DNA of 6,317 bases from CAZPDM01 sp964585305 (lineage in GTDB: Bacteria > Planctomycetota > Uabimicrobiia > Uabimicrobiales > JABWCH01), in assembly GCA_964585305.1 (NCBI GenBank), contig CAZPDM010000132.1, positions 1 through 6,317 of the forward strand, read 5' to 3'. The translations under genes were made by a program, and so were the position numbers. Below the pieces are notes generated by a model. The model searched no databases and was not told the DNA's origin. It worked only from the letters and a program-made list of their open reading frames with translations. The stretch's first letter is position 1. Each line of letters opens with the position of its first letter. Shown in pieces: positions 1 to 6,309 of this stretch.

Positions 1-56
1 TTCATGCTGCGAGGATGTATAACTACGGGCTATATTTTGTACGTCAAAAGTATTTA
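1..56. other. left-edge sequence, possible gene tail or upstream region
   Basis: Too little is visible to assign this stretch. On the plus strand, one frame is open from base 1 to a TAA at 55-57, directly before the terminator stem, and would give 18 residues ending YVKSI. A second frame is open from base 3 to a TAA at 90-92, but it would run through the terminator hairpin. The third frame stops at 20-22. A plus-strand gene ending at 55-57 would fit the adjacent terminator, with the ygfK-like gene converging on it. Alternatively, the minus strand carries a TTGACG hexamer (42-47) followed after a long 19-20 base spacer by TTATAC/TATACA, which could be a weak promoter for a gene leaving to the left. 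Neither reading is secure. Confidence 0.25.
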
Positions 57-86
57 AAAAAGCAGCAAAGTTACTTGCTGCTTTTT
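57..86. terminator. bidirectional intrinsic terminator
   Basis: The arms 57-68 and 75-86 are perfectly complementary over 12 base pairs (A5-GCAGCAA against TTGCTGC-T5), with the six-base loop AGTTAC. The GC-containing core is flanked by A and T runs on opposite sides, so both RNA strands form a hairpin followed by a U-tract. On the minus strand it begins 11 bases after the TAA stop (98-100) of the ygfK-like gene and is followed by TTTTTTAAATA, a classic rho-independent layout. On the plus strand it would serve any gene ending at the left edge. Confidence 0.88.
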
Positions 87-97
87 AAATAAATATT

Positions 98-3000
98 TTA
101 GTGTGCAGTGGGGATATGAGGCATAGATTTTTTCATAGCTTTTAAGAGAACCCATAGTGTTGCTAGAGGTTCTAAGGAAATGCTTTGATCGATTGCTAAA
201 TTTTGCAAAAGAGTAGTTTCCATAATCTGAAAATTAGTCGAGTTAAGTTTGATTTCAAAAGCAGGAGTTTGGTAGGTGAGTAAAGATAGGTTTTCTTGGT
301 AAATGAGATTGTGAAGTTGGTTTTGGAAACGTCCTTGAATAGTCCATGTTGTTTGGGAATCTTTAAAAATCATAAACGCATTATTACTTTGTTCTACAAA
401 ATCTGCCTTATATAGGAAAATGCGTGGTTTGTCTTGGTAAGGCTTGCCTGCGGTTGGACAGAAAGTTGCACAATTACCACATTGGTTACAGAAGTCAGCA
501 AATATGGCAATTTGATAGAGTTGGTTAATTTCAAGAATTTGGTTTTCACCAAATTCTATTTTTTCTTGTTTGATTTCTATTTTAGGAAGTTTTATAGAAA
601 ATGGCTCATTTTGATAGGTCATAATTGCCATATTCGGACAAACACTTGCACAAATGCTGCATAATTTATGGCAGTCCAAACAACGTTGAGCTTCTTTTTG
701 TGCTTGTTCAGTAGTAAGTGTTGGAACAACTTCTTTAAAATTTTGGCGGTCGGATACTGGTCGGTTGTGGACTTCTATACGTTTTTCTCGATGACACCTA
801 CGTTGTAGTAATTCTGGCATATCTACGGTTAAATTCTGAGTTTTGCCTGCTGGAATATTTTCTTGTTTTTGTCGGATGCTGGCAACAATTTTTCGCGCAT
901 CTCCACAAGCTTTTACAATTGAAGCAGGACCATCTTGGCTAATATCTCCGCCTGCATAGATGTTTGGGAGTGAAGTTTCCATTGTTTCCGGATTTACTTC
1001 AAGATAACCTTTTTTATTAAAAGTAGCCTTTTCTTTTGCTAAAAATTCTGCATCGCTATTTTGGCTAATAGCCAAAATTAATGTATCAAGTGGTAAATCA
1101 AACTCTGATCCTGGAATTGCTTCTGGTTTTTTACGTCCAGAACGATCGCGTTGGCCCAGTTTCATTTTTTGACAACGTAGAGCTGTCATCTTCCCATTTT
1201 CTGAAACAACAGAGAGTGGTTGTGTAAGTTGAACGATTTCAATTCCTTCTTCTAATAATGCGACAATTTCTTCACGATCTGCAGGCATTTCAGAAATAGT
1301 ACGGCGATAGACTATTTTTACTTTGCTGCTATCTTTCATCAATCGCCATGCTGTTCGGGCGCAATCCATTGCTGTATCCCCGGCACCAATAATCCCAATA
1401 TTTTTTCCTAATGGCAATGGCTTATTTTCGCGAACGCTGCGTAAGAAACTCAGGGCATCAATAACGCCTTCGCTTTCTTCTCCAGGGACATCTAATTTTT
1501 TAGATTGTTGCGCACCAATAGTAACAATGGTATATAGATAACCTTGATTGCGTAAATCTTGCAATTGGAAATCGATTCCAGCACGTTGATGGTAGCGAAT
1601 TTCTACACCTAAATTTTCTAAGATTTTAATATCTTGAAAAATAGCAGATTCTGGCAATCGATAACTGGGGATCGTCCCTGAAACCATACCTCCGAGATAA
1701 CCTCTTGCTTCAAATATAGTAACACTGTAACCTGCTTGAGATAAGAAATATGCTGCAGTGATGCCGCCAGGCCCACCACCGATAATAGCTATTTTAACGC
1801 CTAAAGAAGCTAATTTGGGGCGATAATGAGGCTCTTTTTCTTGGGACATAATAAATTGCTTCATGGCCCGAATAGAAAGTGGATTATCATAATGAGTACG
1901 GATGCATGTATGTTCACAAAGATGATCACAAACTTTACCTAATATTGTAGGAATGGAATTATCCTCTCGAACGATTTCAATTGCGTCTTGAAATCGTCCT
2001 TCTCTTACAGCTTCCATATACCAGGGGACTTTTTGACTGATCGGGCATTCGTCTTGACACGGAGCTTTAATGCAGTCAAACAAACCTAATGCACGATTTG
2101 TTTTACTTTTGCTTGTTAAGATACTTTGTTTATAATAGTGAGAGTTTTTAAGAGTGCTGGGAGCATATTTACTCGCATTAAGAACTTGGCAAATTGCAAC
2201 AATATGAGAAATGTTATCTTCTAAACCAGAAAGGCTTAAATGATGCTGCGTTGCCCAGTCAGATAGTATTTCAGAGAGTCGTTTGTGCTGGATCTGTTTT
2301 ACTAAATTCAGACAAAATTCTTCACAAATAGCAATATTACTATACCAAGAAGAATTACTTTGAGGATTTTTTTGTAACATTGTTGCGCAATCTCTAACGA
2401 AGTATTCTTGTTGGCAAGCTATTTTTACAATATATTCTTTCGCATCTATAGCATCTATAGTGTTCATTTGTTCTTGAAGATTTTCAAGATATTGTAACAT
2501 TCTCATATAACCGCCAGATTTCAAAATATCTGAGCATACTGTTACTGTTTTTAAACCACATGCTATAAGATTGTGAATGTTGAAACAATCTGCACCAGCA
2601 GAGAAGGATAAAAGTATATTACCTTGGAATTCTTCCAATAACTTTAAAGCAACATGGATACTGATTGGGTGTAAAGATCTTCCAGACATATACATCATTT
2701 TTTCTTTGGAATCAAAAATATTTCGGAAATTGCGAACTTCCAATGTATTTGTCAGCTTTAATCCAAATGTCAATCCAAGCGTTTGAGCTAATTGTAAAAG
2801 ACGGCGGATCATGGAAACTGCATCACTATATTTAAGATCGTGTTCAAAAGAAGAATCTTGTACTTCTATATCTTCAAATCCCAGACATTGATTTAATATT
2901 CGACGTATTTCTTCTGCACCAAGCAAGGTGGGATTAAGTTTAACATTTGTATGAAATTTCCATGTTTGCATAAGATATGATGCAATCTTTTCGATTTCAT

Positions 3001-3649
3001 TTGGTGGGCAACCGTGCATAGTAGAAAGTGTAACGCTGTCACATATTTTATTAGGGATAGGAATATTGGTAATTTCTGGATAATATTTTGCGACAGTTTT
3101 TACATATTCTTCTTTTTCTGGAAAAGCATTTGTCATTTTGCTCAAATACCATTGCATATTGGGTTTGAGCAAACCTTCCATATTATATCCTACGCTAAGA
3201 TTAAAGATAATGCCAGGAGTTTGGCCGGGAAATCTCAATTTATGATGTAAAGCATGAATCAGAACCCATGCTCGTAAATATTCTTCATAAGATTCGGAAA
3301 TTTTTAGTTCTTGAGACCATTCAACATTATATCCTTCATCTTCTAAATCAATGCAAGGACGAGAAATCTGTAATTGATCCATTGTTTGAACAGTTTTTAA
3401 TTCAATAAATCTGGCACCACATAACCAGGCAACAATAATATTTTGAGCCATTTGAGAATGTGGACCTGCTGCAACTCCAAGAGGAGATTCAAGAAAATGT
3501 TGATATTGCGTTAGACAAAAACGATCTTTTGCTTTTGGAGTAAAAAATAGTTGCTTAGGAATTCCAAAAATGCTATTCTTTTGTTCTAACTCTTGGAATA
3601 TCCAAGATGTCAATTGATCCATCGTAATAGGATGGAATTCATTGGCCAT
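98..3649 (-). CDS. ygfK: YgfK-like multidomain Fe-S flavoprotein oxidoreductase (putative selenate reductase YgfK-type subunit)
   Basis: This is a 1183-residue cytosolic redox protein with no signal peptide or membrane segment. Residues 1 to about 440 form a dihydroorotate-dehydrogenase-like domain with hallmarks of the YgfK family: SIFGIP (26-31), AAGPHSQMAQN (60-70), FIELKTVQ (81-88), MHGCPPNEIE (211-220) and VKLNPTLLG (236-244). Residues 515-930 resemble the glutamate synthase small subunit: cluster cysteines 526, 531, 535, 574, 578 and 582, an FAD-binding GGGPGG at 624-629 with E647, an NAD(P)-binding GAGDTA at 755-760 followed by YRR (781-783), and AGGD at 899-902. The C-terminus carries cysteines 990, 993, 997, 1000, 1004 and 1054, 1057, 1060, 1064, consistent with two Fe-S clusters. 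Electrons probably pass between NAD(P)H, flavin and Fe-S centres. The substrate is unknown. E. coli YgfK is about 1030 residues and is linked to purine/urate catabolism and, by annotation, selenate reduction, so this copy is longer. GAAAGG lies 8 bases before the ATG. The family call is secure; the reaction is inferred. Confidence 0.92.
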   Translation of the reverse strand: MANEFHPITMDQLTSWIFQELEQKNSIFGIPKQLFFTPKAKDRFCLTQYQHFLESPLGVAAGPHSQMAQNIIVAWLCGARFIELKTVQTMDQLQISRPCIDLEDEGYNVEWSQELKISESYEEYLRAWVLIHALHHKLRFPGQTPGIIFNLSVGYNMEGLLKPNMQWYLSKMTNAFPEKEEYVKTVAKYYPEITNIPIPNKICDSVTLSTMHGCPPNEIEKIASYLMQTWKFHTNVKLNPTLLGAEEIRRILNQCLGFEDIEVQDSSFEHDLKYSDAVSMIRRLLQLAQTLGLTFGLKLTNTLEVRNFRNIFDSKEKMMYMSGRSLHPISIHVALKLLEEFQGNILLSFSAGADCFNIHNLIACGLKTVTVCSDILKSGGYMRMLQYLENLQEQMNTIDAIDAKEYIVKIACQQEYFVRDCATMLQKNPQSNSSWYSNIAICEEFCLNLVKQIQHKRLSEILSDWATQHHLSLSGLEDNISHIVAICQVLNASKYAPSTLKNSHYYKQSILTSKSKTNRALGLFDCIKAPCQDECPISQKVPWYMEAVREGRFQDAIEIVREDNSIPTILGKVCDHLCEHTCIRTHYDNPLSIRAMKQFIMSQEKEPHYRPKLASLGVKIAIIGGGPGGITAAYFLSQAGYSVTIFEARGYLGGMVSGTIPSYRLPESAIFQDIKILENLGVEIRYHQRAGIDFQLQDLRNQGYLYTIVTIGAQQSKKLDVPGEESEGVIDALSFLRSVRENKPLPLGKNIGIIGAGDTAMDCARTAWRLMKDSSKVKIVYRRTISEMPADREEIVALLEEGIEIVQLTQPLSVVSENGKMTALRCQKMKLGQRDRSGRKKPEAIPGSEFDLPLDTLILAISQNSDAEFLAKEKATFNKKGYLEVNPETMETSLPNIYAGGDISQDGPASIVKACGDARKIVASIRQKQENIPAGKTQNLTVDMPELLQRRCHREKRIEVHNRPVSDRQNFKEVVPTLTTEQAQKEAQRCLDCHKLCSICASVCPNMAIMTYQNEPFSIKLPKIEIKQEKIEFGENQILEINQLYQIAIFADFCNQCGNCATFCPTAGKPYQDKPRIFLYKADFVEQSNNAFMIFKDSQTTWTIQGRFQNQLHNLIYQENLSLLTYQTPAFEIKLNSTNFQIMETTLLQNLAIDQSISLEPLATLWVLLKAMKKSMPHIPTAH

Positions 3650-3657
3650 AATAATTG

Positions 3658-3663
3658 CCTTTC
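3658..3663 (-). promoter_or_regulatory. ribosome binding site of the ygfK-like gene
   Basis: The minus strand reads GAAAGG, then eight bases, then the ATG at 3649-3647. This is a good Shine-Dalgarno match and spacing. It supports residue 1 (MANEF) as the start rather than the internal Met10. Confidence 0.7.
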
Positions 3664-3684
3664 GTAAAGGAAAAATTTTTGTAT

Positions 3685-3698
3685 AAGAATAAATTCTT
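3685..3698. repeat. small inverted repeat in the divergent intergenic region
   Basis: AAGAAT (3685-3690) and ATTCTT (3693-3698) form a perfect six-base-pair dyad around AA. It lies just downstream of the predicted -10 of the ygfK promoter, around its expected start point, where an operator could act. In DNA this A/T-rich a dyad of this size can also arise by chance. I do not recognise it as the site of a known regulator. Confidence 0.3.
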
Positions 3699-3702
3699 TT
3701 TA

Positions 3703-3731
3703 AGCATATACTTAATATTGAAAAAAATCAA
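3703..3731 (-). promoter_or_regulatory. probable sigma70 promoter of the ygfK-like gene
   Basis: Reading leftward on the minus strand, a -35 hexamer TTGATT (3731-3726) is followed after exactly 17 bases by a -10 hexamer TATGCT (3708-3703). Each matches the consensus at four of six positions. The predicted transcript would start near 3696 and leave a leader of roughly 45 bases before the ATG at 3649. The surrounding DNA is strongly A/T-rich, which favours promoter activity. It is predicted by eye only. Confidence 0.5.
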
Positions 3732-3747
3732 GAAAATTTTTAAGAGC

Positions 3748-3752
3748 AAGGA
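3748..3752 (+). promoter_or_regulatory. ribosome binding site deciding the phosphoesterase start
   Basis: AAGGA ends ten bases before the ATG at 3763. It is the only convincing Shine-Dalgarno match near the start of this reading frame. It favours ATG 3763 over the TTG at 3655, which has no such site and overlaps the ribosome binding site and promoter of the divergent gene. Confidence 0.65.
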
Positions 3753-3762
3753 TGCAAAAAAT

Positions 3763-5034
3763 ATGAATATATCTTTCTTTAGCAATAATGATCGATTTGC
3801 TAATATCGGAGCGCAACTAGTTGAAAAAGACTATCGTTTATATCCTGTATCTTCCGAAGATAATATCTTATGGTTTGAGTATGGATGTTTCCTTCGAGCA
3901 ATCCATCAACCCACTCGTTTTCAAGAAGAATATTGCCTTATTTTTATTCCCAATCAAGACTTTGATTTTGTTACAATAGCCAAAATTCATGCTACGCCAG
4001 AATTGCAGGAATTTCCACTCTATGCTATAGAGCGAAATTACATAGCCTTTGCATATCATAATCAATATGATGGAAAAGACTTTACTATCTTGGCTCAAAG
4101 GCTATCTCAATTTTTTCTACAAGAACAAGAAAGTTTTAAAAATTCTAAAGAACAAGTAAACAAAAAAAATGGAAAGGCTATCCAAACTTGGTTTAATCCT
4201 GTAGTTAATACAGATTTAAAACGTTTAGCTTGGATAACAGATCCACATTTTAATTTTTTAACAGAAGAAAGATTTTTAGAATTTCAAGAAAACTTAACAA
4301 AACAAAATTTTAATGGCATTCTTATTACAGGAGACATTGCAGAATCGCATGATGTTACAAATTATTTAGAGGAATTAGCAAAAAATCTTTCATTTCCTAT
4401 TTACTTTGTATTGGGAAACCATGATTATTATGGATCTTCATTTGCAAAAACAGCTGAAATAATAAAAAAAATATGCAGAAAACATCCCAATCTTTTTTGG
4501 TTAACAGATATAGAAAGCAAAGAATTGACATCCCAAACGGTTTTACTTGGTCATGAAGGTTGGGCTGATGGCCAATACGGAGATTTTATAAATTCTGATA
4601 TAGTTATGACGGATTATATTTGTATTGAAGATATTACTACTCTTAAATTATCAGTTCTTTCCAATAAAAGAAACTTATTTGAAAAACTTAAAATACTTGG
4701 TGAAAAAGCAGCTCAAAATGTACGTGAACGGTTGATAAAAGTTCTTATGAAATATAATAAAGTTGTCTTTATTACTCATTTCCCACCTTTTTTGGAATCC
4801 TGTATTTTTAAGGGAAAAATTTCCAATGTAGAATGGCAGCCACATCTTGCTTGTCAAGCAATGGGAAATATGTTGCGTGAAGTAATGTTGCAATATCCAA
4901 AAAAACAGTTGCTAGTATTATGCGGACATACTCATGGTATGGGAGCAATTGAAATATTGCCAAACATACTGACTCTAACGGGTGAAGCAGTATATGGAAA
5001 ACCAGTAATACAATCTGTATTGCAAATATATTAG
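3763..5034 (+). CDS. calcineurin-like metallophosphoesterase with unassigned N-terminal region
   Basis: The product has 423 residues from ATG 3763. The C-terminal part, from about residue 150, is a two-metal phosphoesterase with the complete motif series in order: D160-P-H162, GD at 190-191, GNHD at 218-221, H339 in THFPPF, and GHTH at 388-391. These residues normally bind the two divalent metals, so the enzyme should be active as a phosphohydrolase. The substrate (phosphoprotein, nucleotide or phosphodiester) cannot be read from the sequence. GHEGWADG (263-270) is a further recognisable block of a bacterial subfamily. Residues 1 to about 148 match no domain I know. They are aromatic-rich and end in a polar, lysine/asparagine-rich linker. 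There is no signal peptide from this start, so the protein is probably cytosolic. The frame extends upstream to TTG 3655, which would add 36 lysine-rich residues; I judge this less likely. The gene stands alone, divergent from ygfK and convergent with dnaJ. Confidence 0.85.
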   Translation: MNISFFSNNDRFANIGAQLVEKDYRLYPVSSEDNILWFEYGCFLRAIHQPTRFQEEYCLIFIPNQDFDFVTIAKIHATPELQEFPLYAIERNYIAFAYHNQYDGKDFTILAQRLSQFFLQEQESFKNSKEQVNKKNGKAIQTWFNPVVNTDLKRLAWITDPHFNFLTEERFLEFQENLTKQNFNGILITGDIAESHDVTNYLEELAKNLSFPIYFVLGNHDYYGSSFAKTAEIIKKICRKHPNLFWLTDIESKELTSQTVLLGHEGWADGQYGDFINSDIVMTDYICIEDITTLKLSVLSNKRNLFEKLKILGEKAAQNVRERLIKVLMKYNKVVFITHFPPFLESCIFKGKISNVEWQPHLACQAMGNMLREVMLQYPKKQLLVLCGHTHGMGAIEILPNILTLTGEAVYGKPVIQSVLQIY

Positions 5035-6176
5035 CTCAACCCGTCTTTTGCAAATTCTTCAAGTAGCATTTTTTGGCGGGGAGTTATATTTTTAGGGATA
5101 ATTATTTTTATTTGGACAAAATAATCGCCAACTTGATCTTTTAACACAATTCCATGTTTAGGAATTCTAAACATTGTGCCATGTTGAGTTCCAGGAGGAA
5201 TTGCTACTTCAATAGTTCCGCGAAGTGTTGAAATTGTTAAGATTGCACCAAGAATTGCTTCTTTAATATTTAATGTATATTCAAGAATAACATTTAAACC
5301 ATCTTGCTTTAATTGGGAATTATTTTGATATTTCAAATCTTCTTGGTTTATCTGATGGTTATGAGTAATTTTTTCTTCTTTACTTTTAGCGATCTCTGAG
5401 GAAATATTTTGTGTTGTTTTTGTGTCGGAATCGTTAGATGATATAATTTTTATTTCGAGATATAAATCTCCTGGCAATCCCCCATTTCGTCCGGGTTGAC
5501 CTTCTCCTGGCAATCGCAATTTCTGGCTATTTTCAACACCTGCAGGAATATGGACGCTCCATTTACACAATCTTTTTATAATGCCCTTTCCATTACAACA
5601 TTTGCATGGAATATCAATCAGATATCCACGTCCAGAACATCTTGGACAAATTGAAATCTTTCCATTAACTTCTTTAAATTCTCCGCTGCCATCACAAAAA
5701 CTGCATAACTTTTTATGACCTTTGCGATCTGCACCATTGCCATCACAATCTTCACAAATAACTTCTTTTTCCATTTTTACAGAAGTTTTTCCACCTTCTG
5801 TTGCCATTTCTAAAGAAATATCTAATGGAAAATAAATGTCTTCCCCATTTTGTATGCGTATTTTACTATTATAGGGAGTTGCTGTATTTTGTGGCCCAAG
5901 TCCATGATATAAAGAATCAAAAACTTCATCAATATTTTTTCCATCAAAATTAAGATTCATATTTGTTATAAGTGTTTGTTCATACTGATGACGTTTTTTT
6001 GGATCAGATAAAATTTCATAAGCTTCTTTCATTTCTTTAAATTTTTGTTCTGCTTCGTAAAGATTATGTTGATTATGATCCGGATGATATTTTTTTGCTA
6101 ATTCGAAATAAACAAGCCTAAGTTGTTCATTAGAGACGTTTCTAGAAACACCTAGAATTTGGTAATAATCTTTCAT
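5031..6176 (-). CDS. dnaJ: DnaJ-family co-chaperone (zinc-finger type, no Gly/Phe region)
   Basis: This 381-residue Hsp40 protein should stimulate the ATPase of a DnaK-type Hsp70 and deliver unfolded clients in the cytosol. Residues 3-66 are a J domain with the essential HPD at 31-33 and the helix IV region (YEILSDPKKR, 53-62). The zinc-binding domain has all four CxxCxGxG motifs, at C141/C144, C158/C161, C177/C180 and C191/C194. The two C-terminal beta subdomains flank and follow it (about 113-140 plus 206-246, and about 294-363), including LPGEGQPGRNGG and GDLYLEI. The protein ends with the usual LLEEF helix. Two departures stand out: residues 67-112 lack the Gly/Phe-rich linker, and a polar Ser/Asn/Gln/Lys-rich insert of about 45 residues (247-293) sits between the two C-terminal subdomains. 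It may therefore be a specialised paralogue rather than the housekeeping DnaJ. No dnaK or grpE is in view. GTGAG eight bases before the ATG is a weak ribosome binding site. Confidence 0.9.
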   Translation of the reverse strand: MKDYYQILGVSRNVSNEQLRLVYFELAKKYHPDHNQHNLYEAEQKFKEMKEAYEILSDPKKRHQYEQTLITNMNLNFDGKNIDEVFDSLYHGLGPQNTATPYNSKIRIQNGEDIYFPLDISLEMATEGGKTSVKMEKEVICEDCDGNGADRKGHKKLCSFCDGSGEFKEVNGKISICPRCSGRGYLIDIPCKCCNGKGIIKRLCKWSVHIPAGVENSQKLRLPGEGQPGRNGGLPGDLYLEIKIISSNDSDTKTTQNISSEIAKSKEEKITHNHQINQEDLKYQNNSQLKQDGLNVILEYTLNIKEAILGAILTISTLRGTIEVAIPPGTQHGTMFRIPKHGIVLKDQVGDYFVQIKIIIPKNITPRQKMLLEEFAKDGLS

Positions 6177-6206
6177 ATTATTTTCTCACGCATCGAAATT
6201 AACTGC

Positions 6207-6243
6207 TGGCAAAATTTATATAATTTGTTATAATATTTTGCCA
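6207..6243. repeat. long dyad overlapping the dnaJ promoter (candidate operator)
   Basis: TGGCAAAAT (6207-6215) and ATTTTGCCA (6235-6243) are perfect nine-base inverted repeats separated by 19 bases. One arm covers most of the predicted -35 hexamer, and the other lies at the end of the -10 hexamer and over the start point. This is where a repressor dimer or tetramer would block transcription. I do not recognise it as the site of a known regulator. The A/T part of each arm is cheap to match by chance in this DNA; the TGGC/GCCA ends are less so. Confidence 0.5.
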
Positions 6244-6244
6244 A
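6215..6244 (-). promoter_or_regulatory. probable promoter of the dnaJ-like gene
   Basis: On the minus strand, TTGGCA (6244-6239, four of six matches to the -35 consensus) is followed after 18 bases by TATAAA (6220-6215, five of six matches to the -10 consensus). Transcription would start near 6208 and give a leader of about 30 bases before the ATG at 6176. No CIRCE element (the HrcA operator) is present, so regulation by that heat-shock repressor is not supported. Confidence 0.5.
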
Positions 6245-6249
6245 GAAAA

Positions 6250-6269
6250 CCGCTATGCTTGCATAGCGG
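6250..6269. terminator. GC-rich hairpin upstream of dnaJ, probable intrinsic terminator
   Basis: CCGCTATG (6250-6257) and CATAGCGG (6262-6269) pair perfectly over eight base pairs around CTTG. On the plus strand this gives a G-C-closed CUUG loop, a known stable tetraloop. On the minus strand the stem is followed at once by TTTTCTT, so it could terminate a minus-strand transcript arriving from beyond the right edge. On the plus strand an outer pairing GCCAA (6240-6244) with TTGGC (6275-6279) extends the stem across an internal loop and is followed by TCTTTTT, so plus-strand termination is also possible. The direction served is uncertain. Confidence 0.6.
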
Positions 6270-6287
6270 ATGAATTGGCTCTTTTTG

Positions 6288-6309
6288 AAGTTTTTTTAGA
6301 AAAAAACTT
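6288..6309. repeat. A/T palindrome at the right edge
   Basis: AAGTTTTTTT (6288-6297) and AAAAAAACTT (6300-6309) are perfect ten-base inverted repeats around AG. The A7 tract lies immediately upstream of a consensus -35 hexamer, so it may act as an UP-like or DNA-bending element. As an RNA hairpin it would be weak because it is almost all A-U pairs. Confidence 0.55.

Noticed and set aside
434..664. Plus-strand open frame antisense to the Fe-S region of the ygfK-like gene, plus similar frames at 1323-1541, 2577-2786 and 3014-3250
   Set aside because: All lie opposite a well-conserved coding region, have no recognisable domains and no convincing start signals. They are shadows of the real gene.
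2442..2459. Nine-base direct tandem repeat GCATCTATA x2
   Set aside because: It encodes a harmless Ile-Asp-Ala duplication within the linker after the N-terminal domain of the ygfK-like protein (around residues 398-403). It is in frame and too short to be a mobile or regulatory repeat.
3707..3712. TATACT as a -10 hexamer for the phosphoesterase gene on the plus strand
   Set aside because: The hexamer is good, but no acceptable -35 lies 16-19 bases upstream (TAAGAA at 17), and it overlaps the better minus-strand promoter. It remains possible as a weak divergent promoter.
3655..3762. Upstream extension of the phosphoesterase to a TTG start, adding 36 residues with a short hydrophobic FFLSIYLIL stretch
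   Set aside because: There is no Shine-Dalgarno site before the TTG. The extension would cover the ribosome binding site and promoter of the divergent gene, and the hydrophobic stretch is too short for a membrane anchor. ATG 3763 has AAGGA at a workable distance.
4675..4893. Minus-strand open frame inside the phosphoesterase gene, and another at 3868-4098
   Set aside because: Both are antisense to an intact metallophosphoesterase and look like composition artefacts, without family motifs.
6173..6193. Six-codon upstream reading frame (ATG at 6193) whose TGA overlaps the dnaJ ATG
   Set aside because: It has no ribosome binding site of its own, and so short a frame is expected by chance. It could be a coupling leader, but nothing beyond the overlap supports this.
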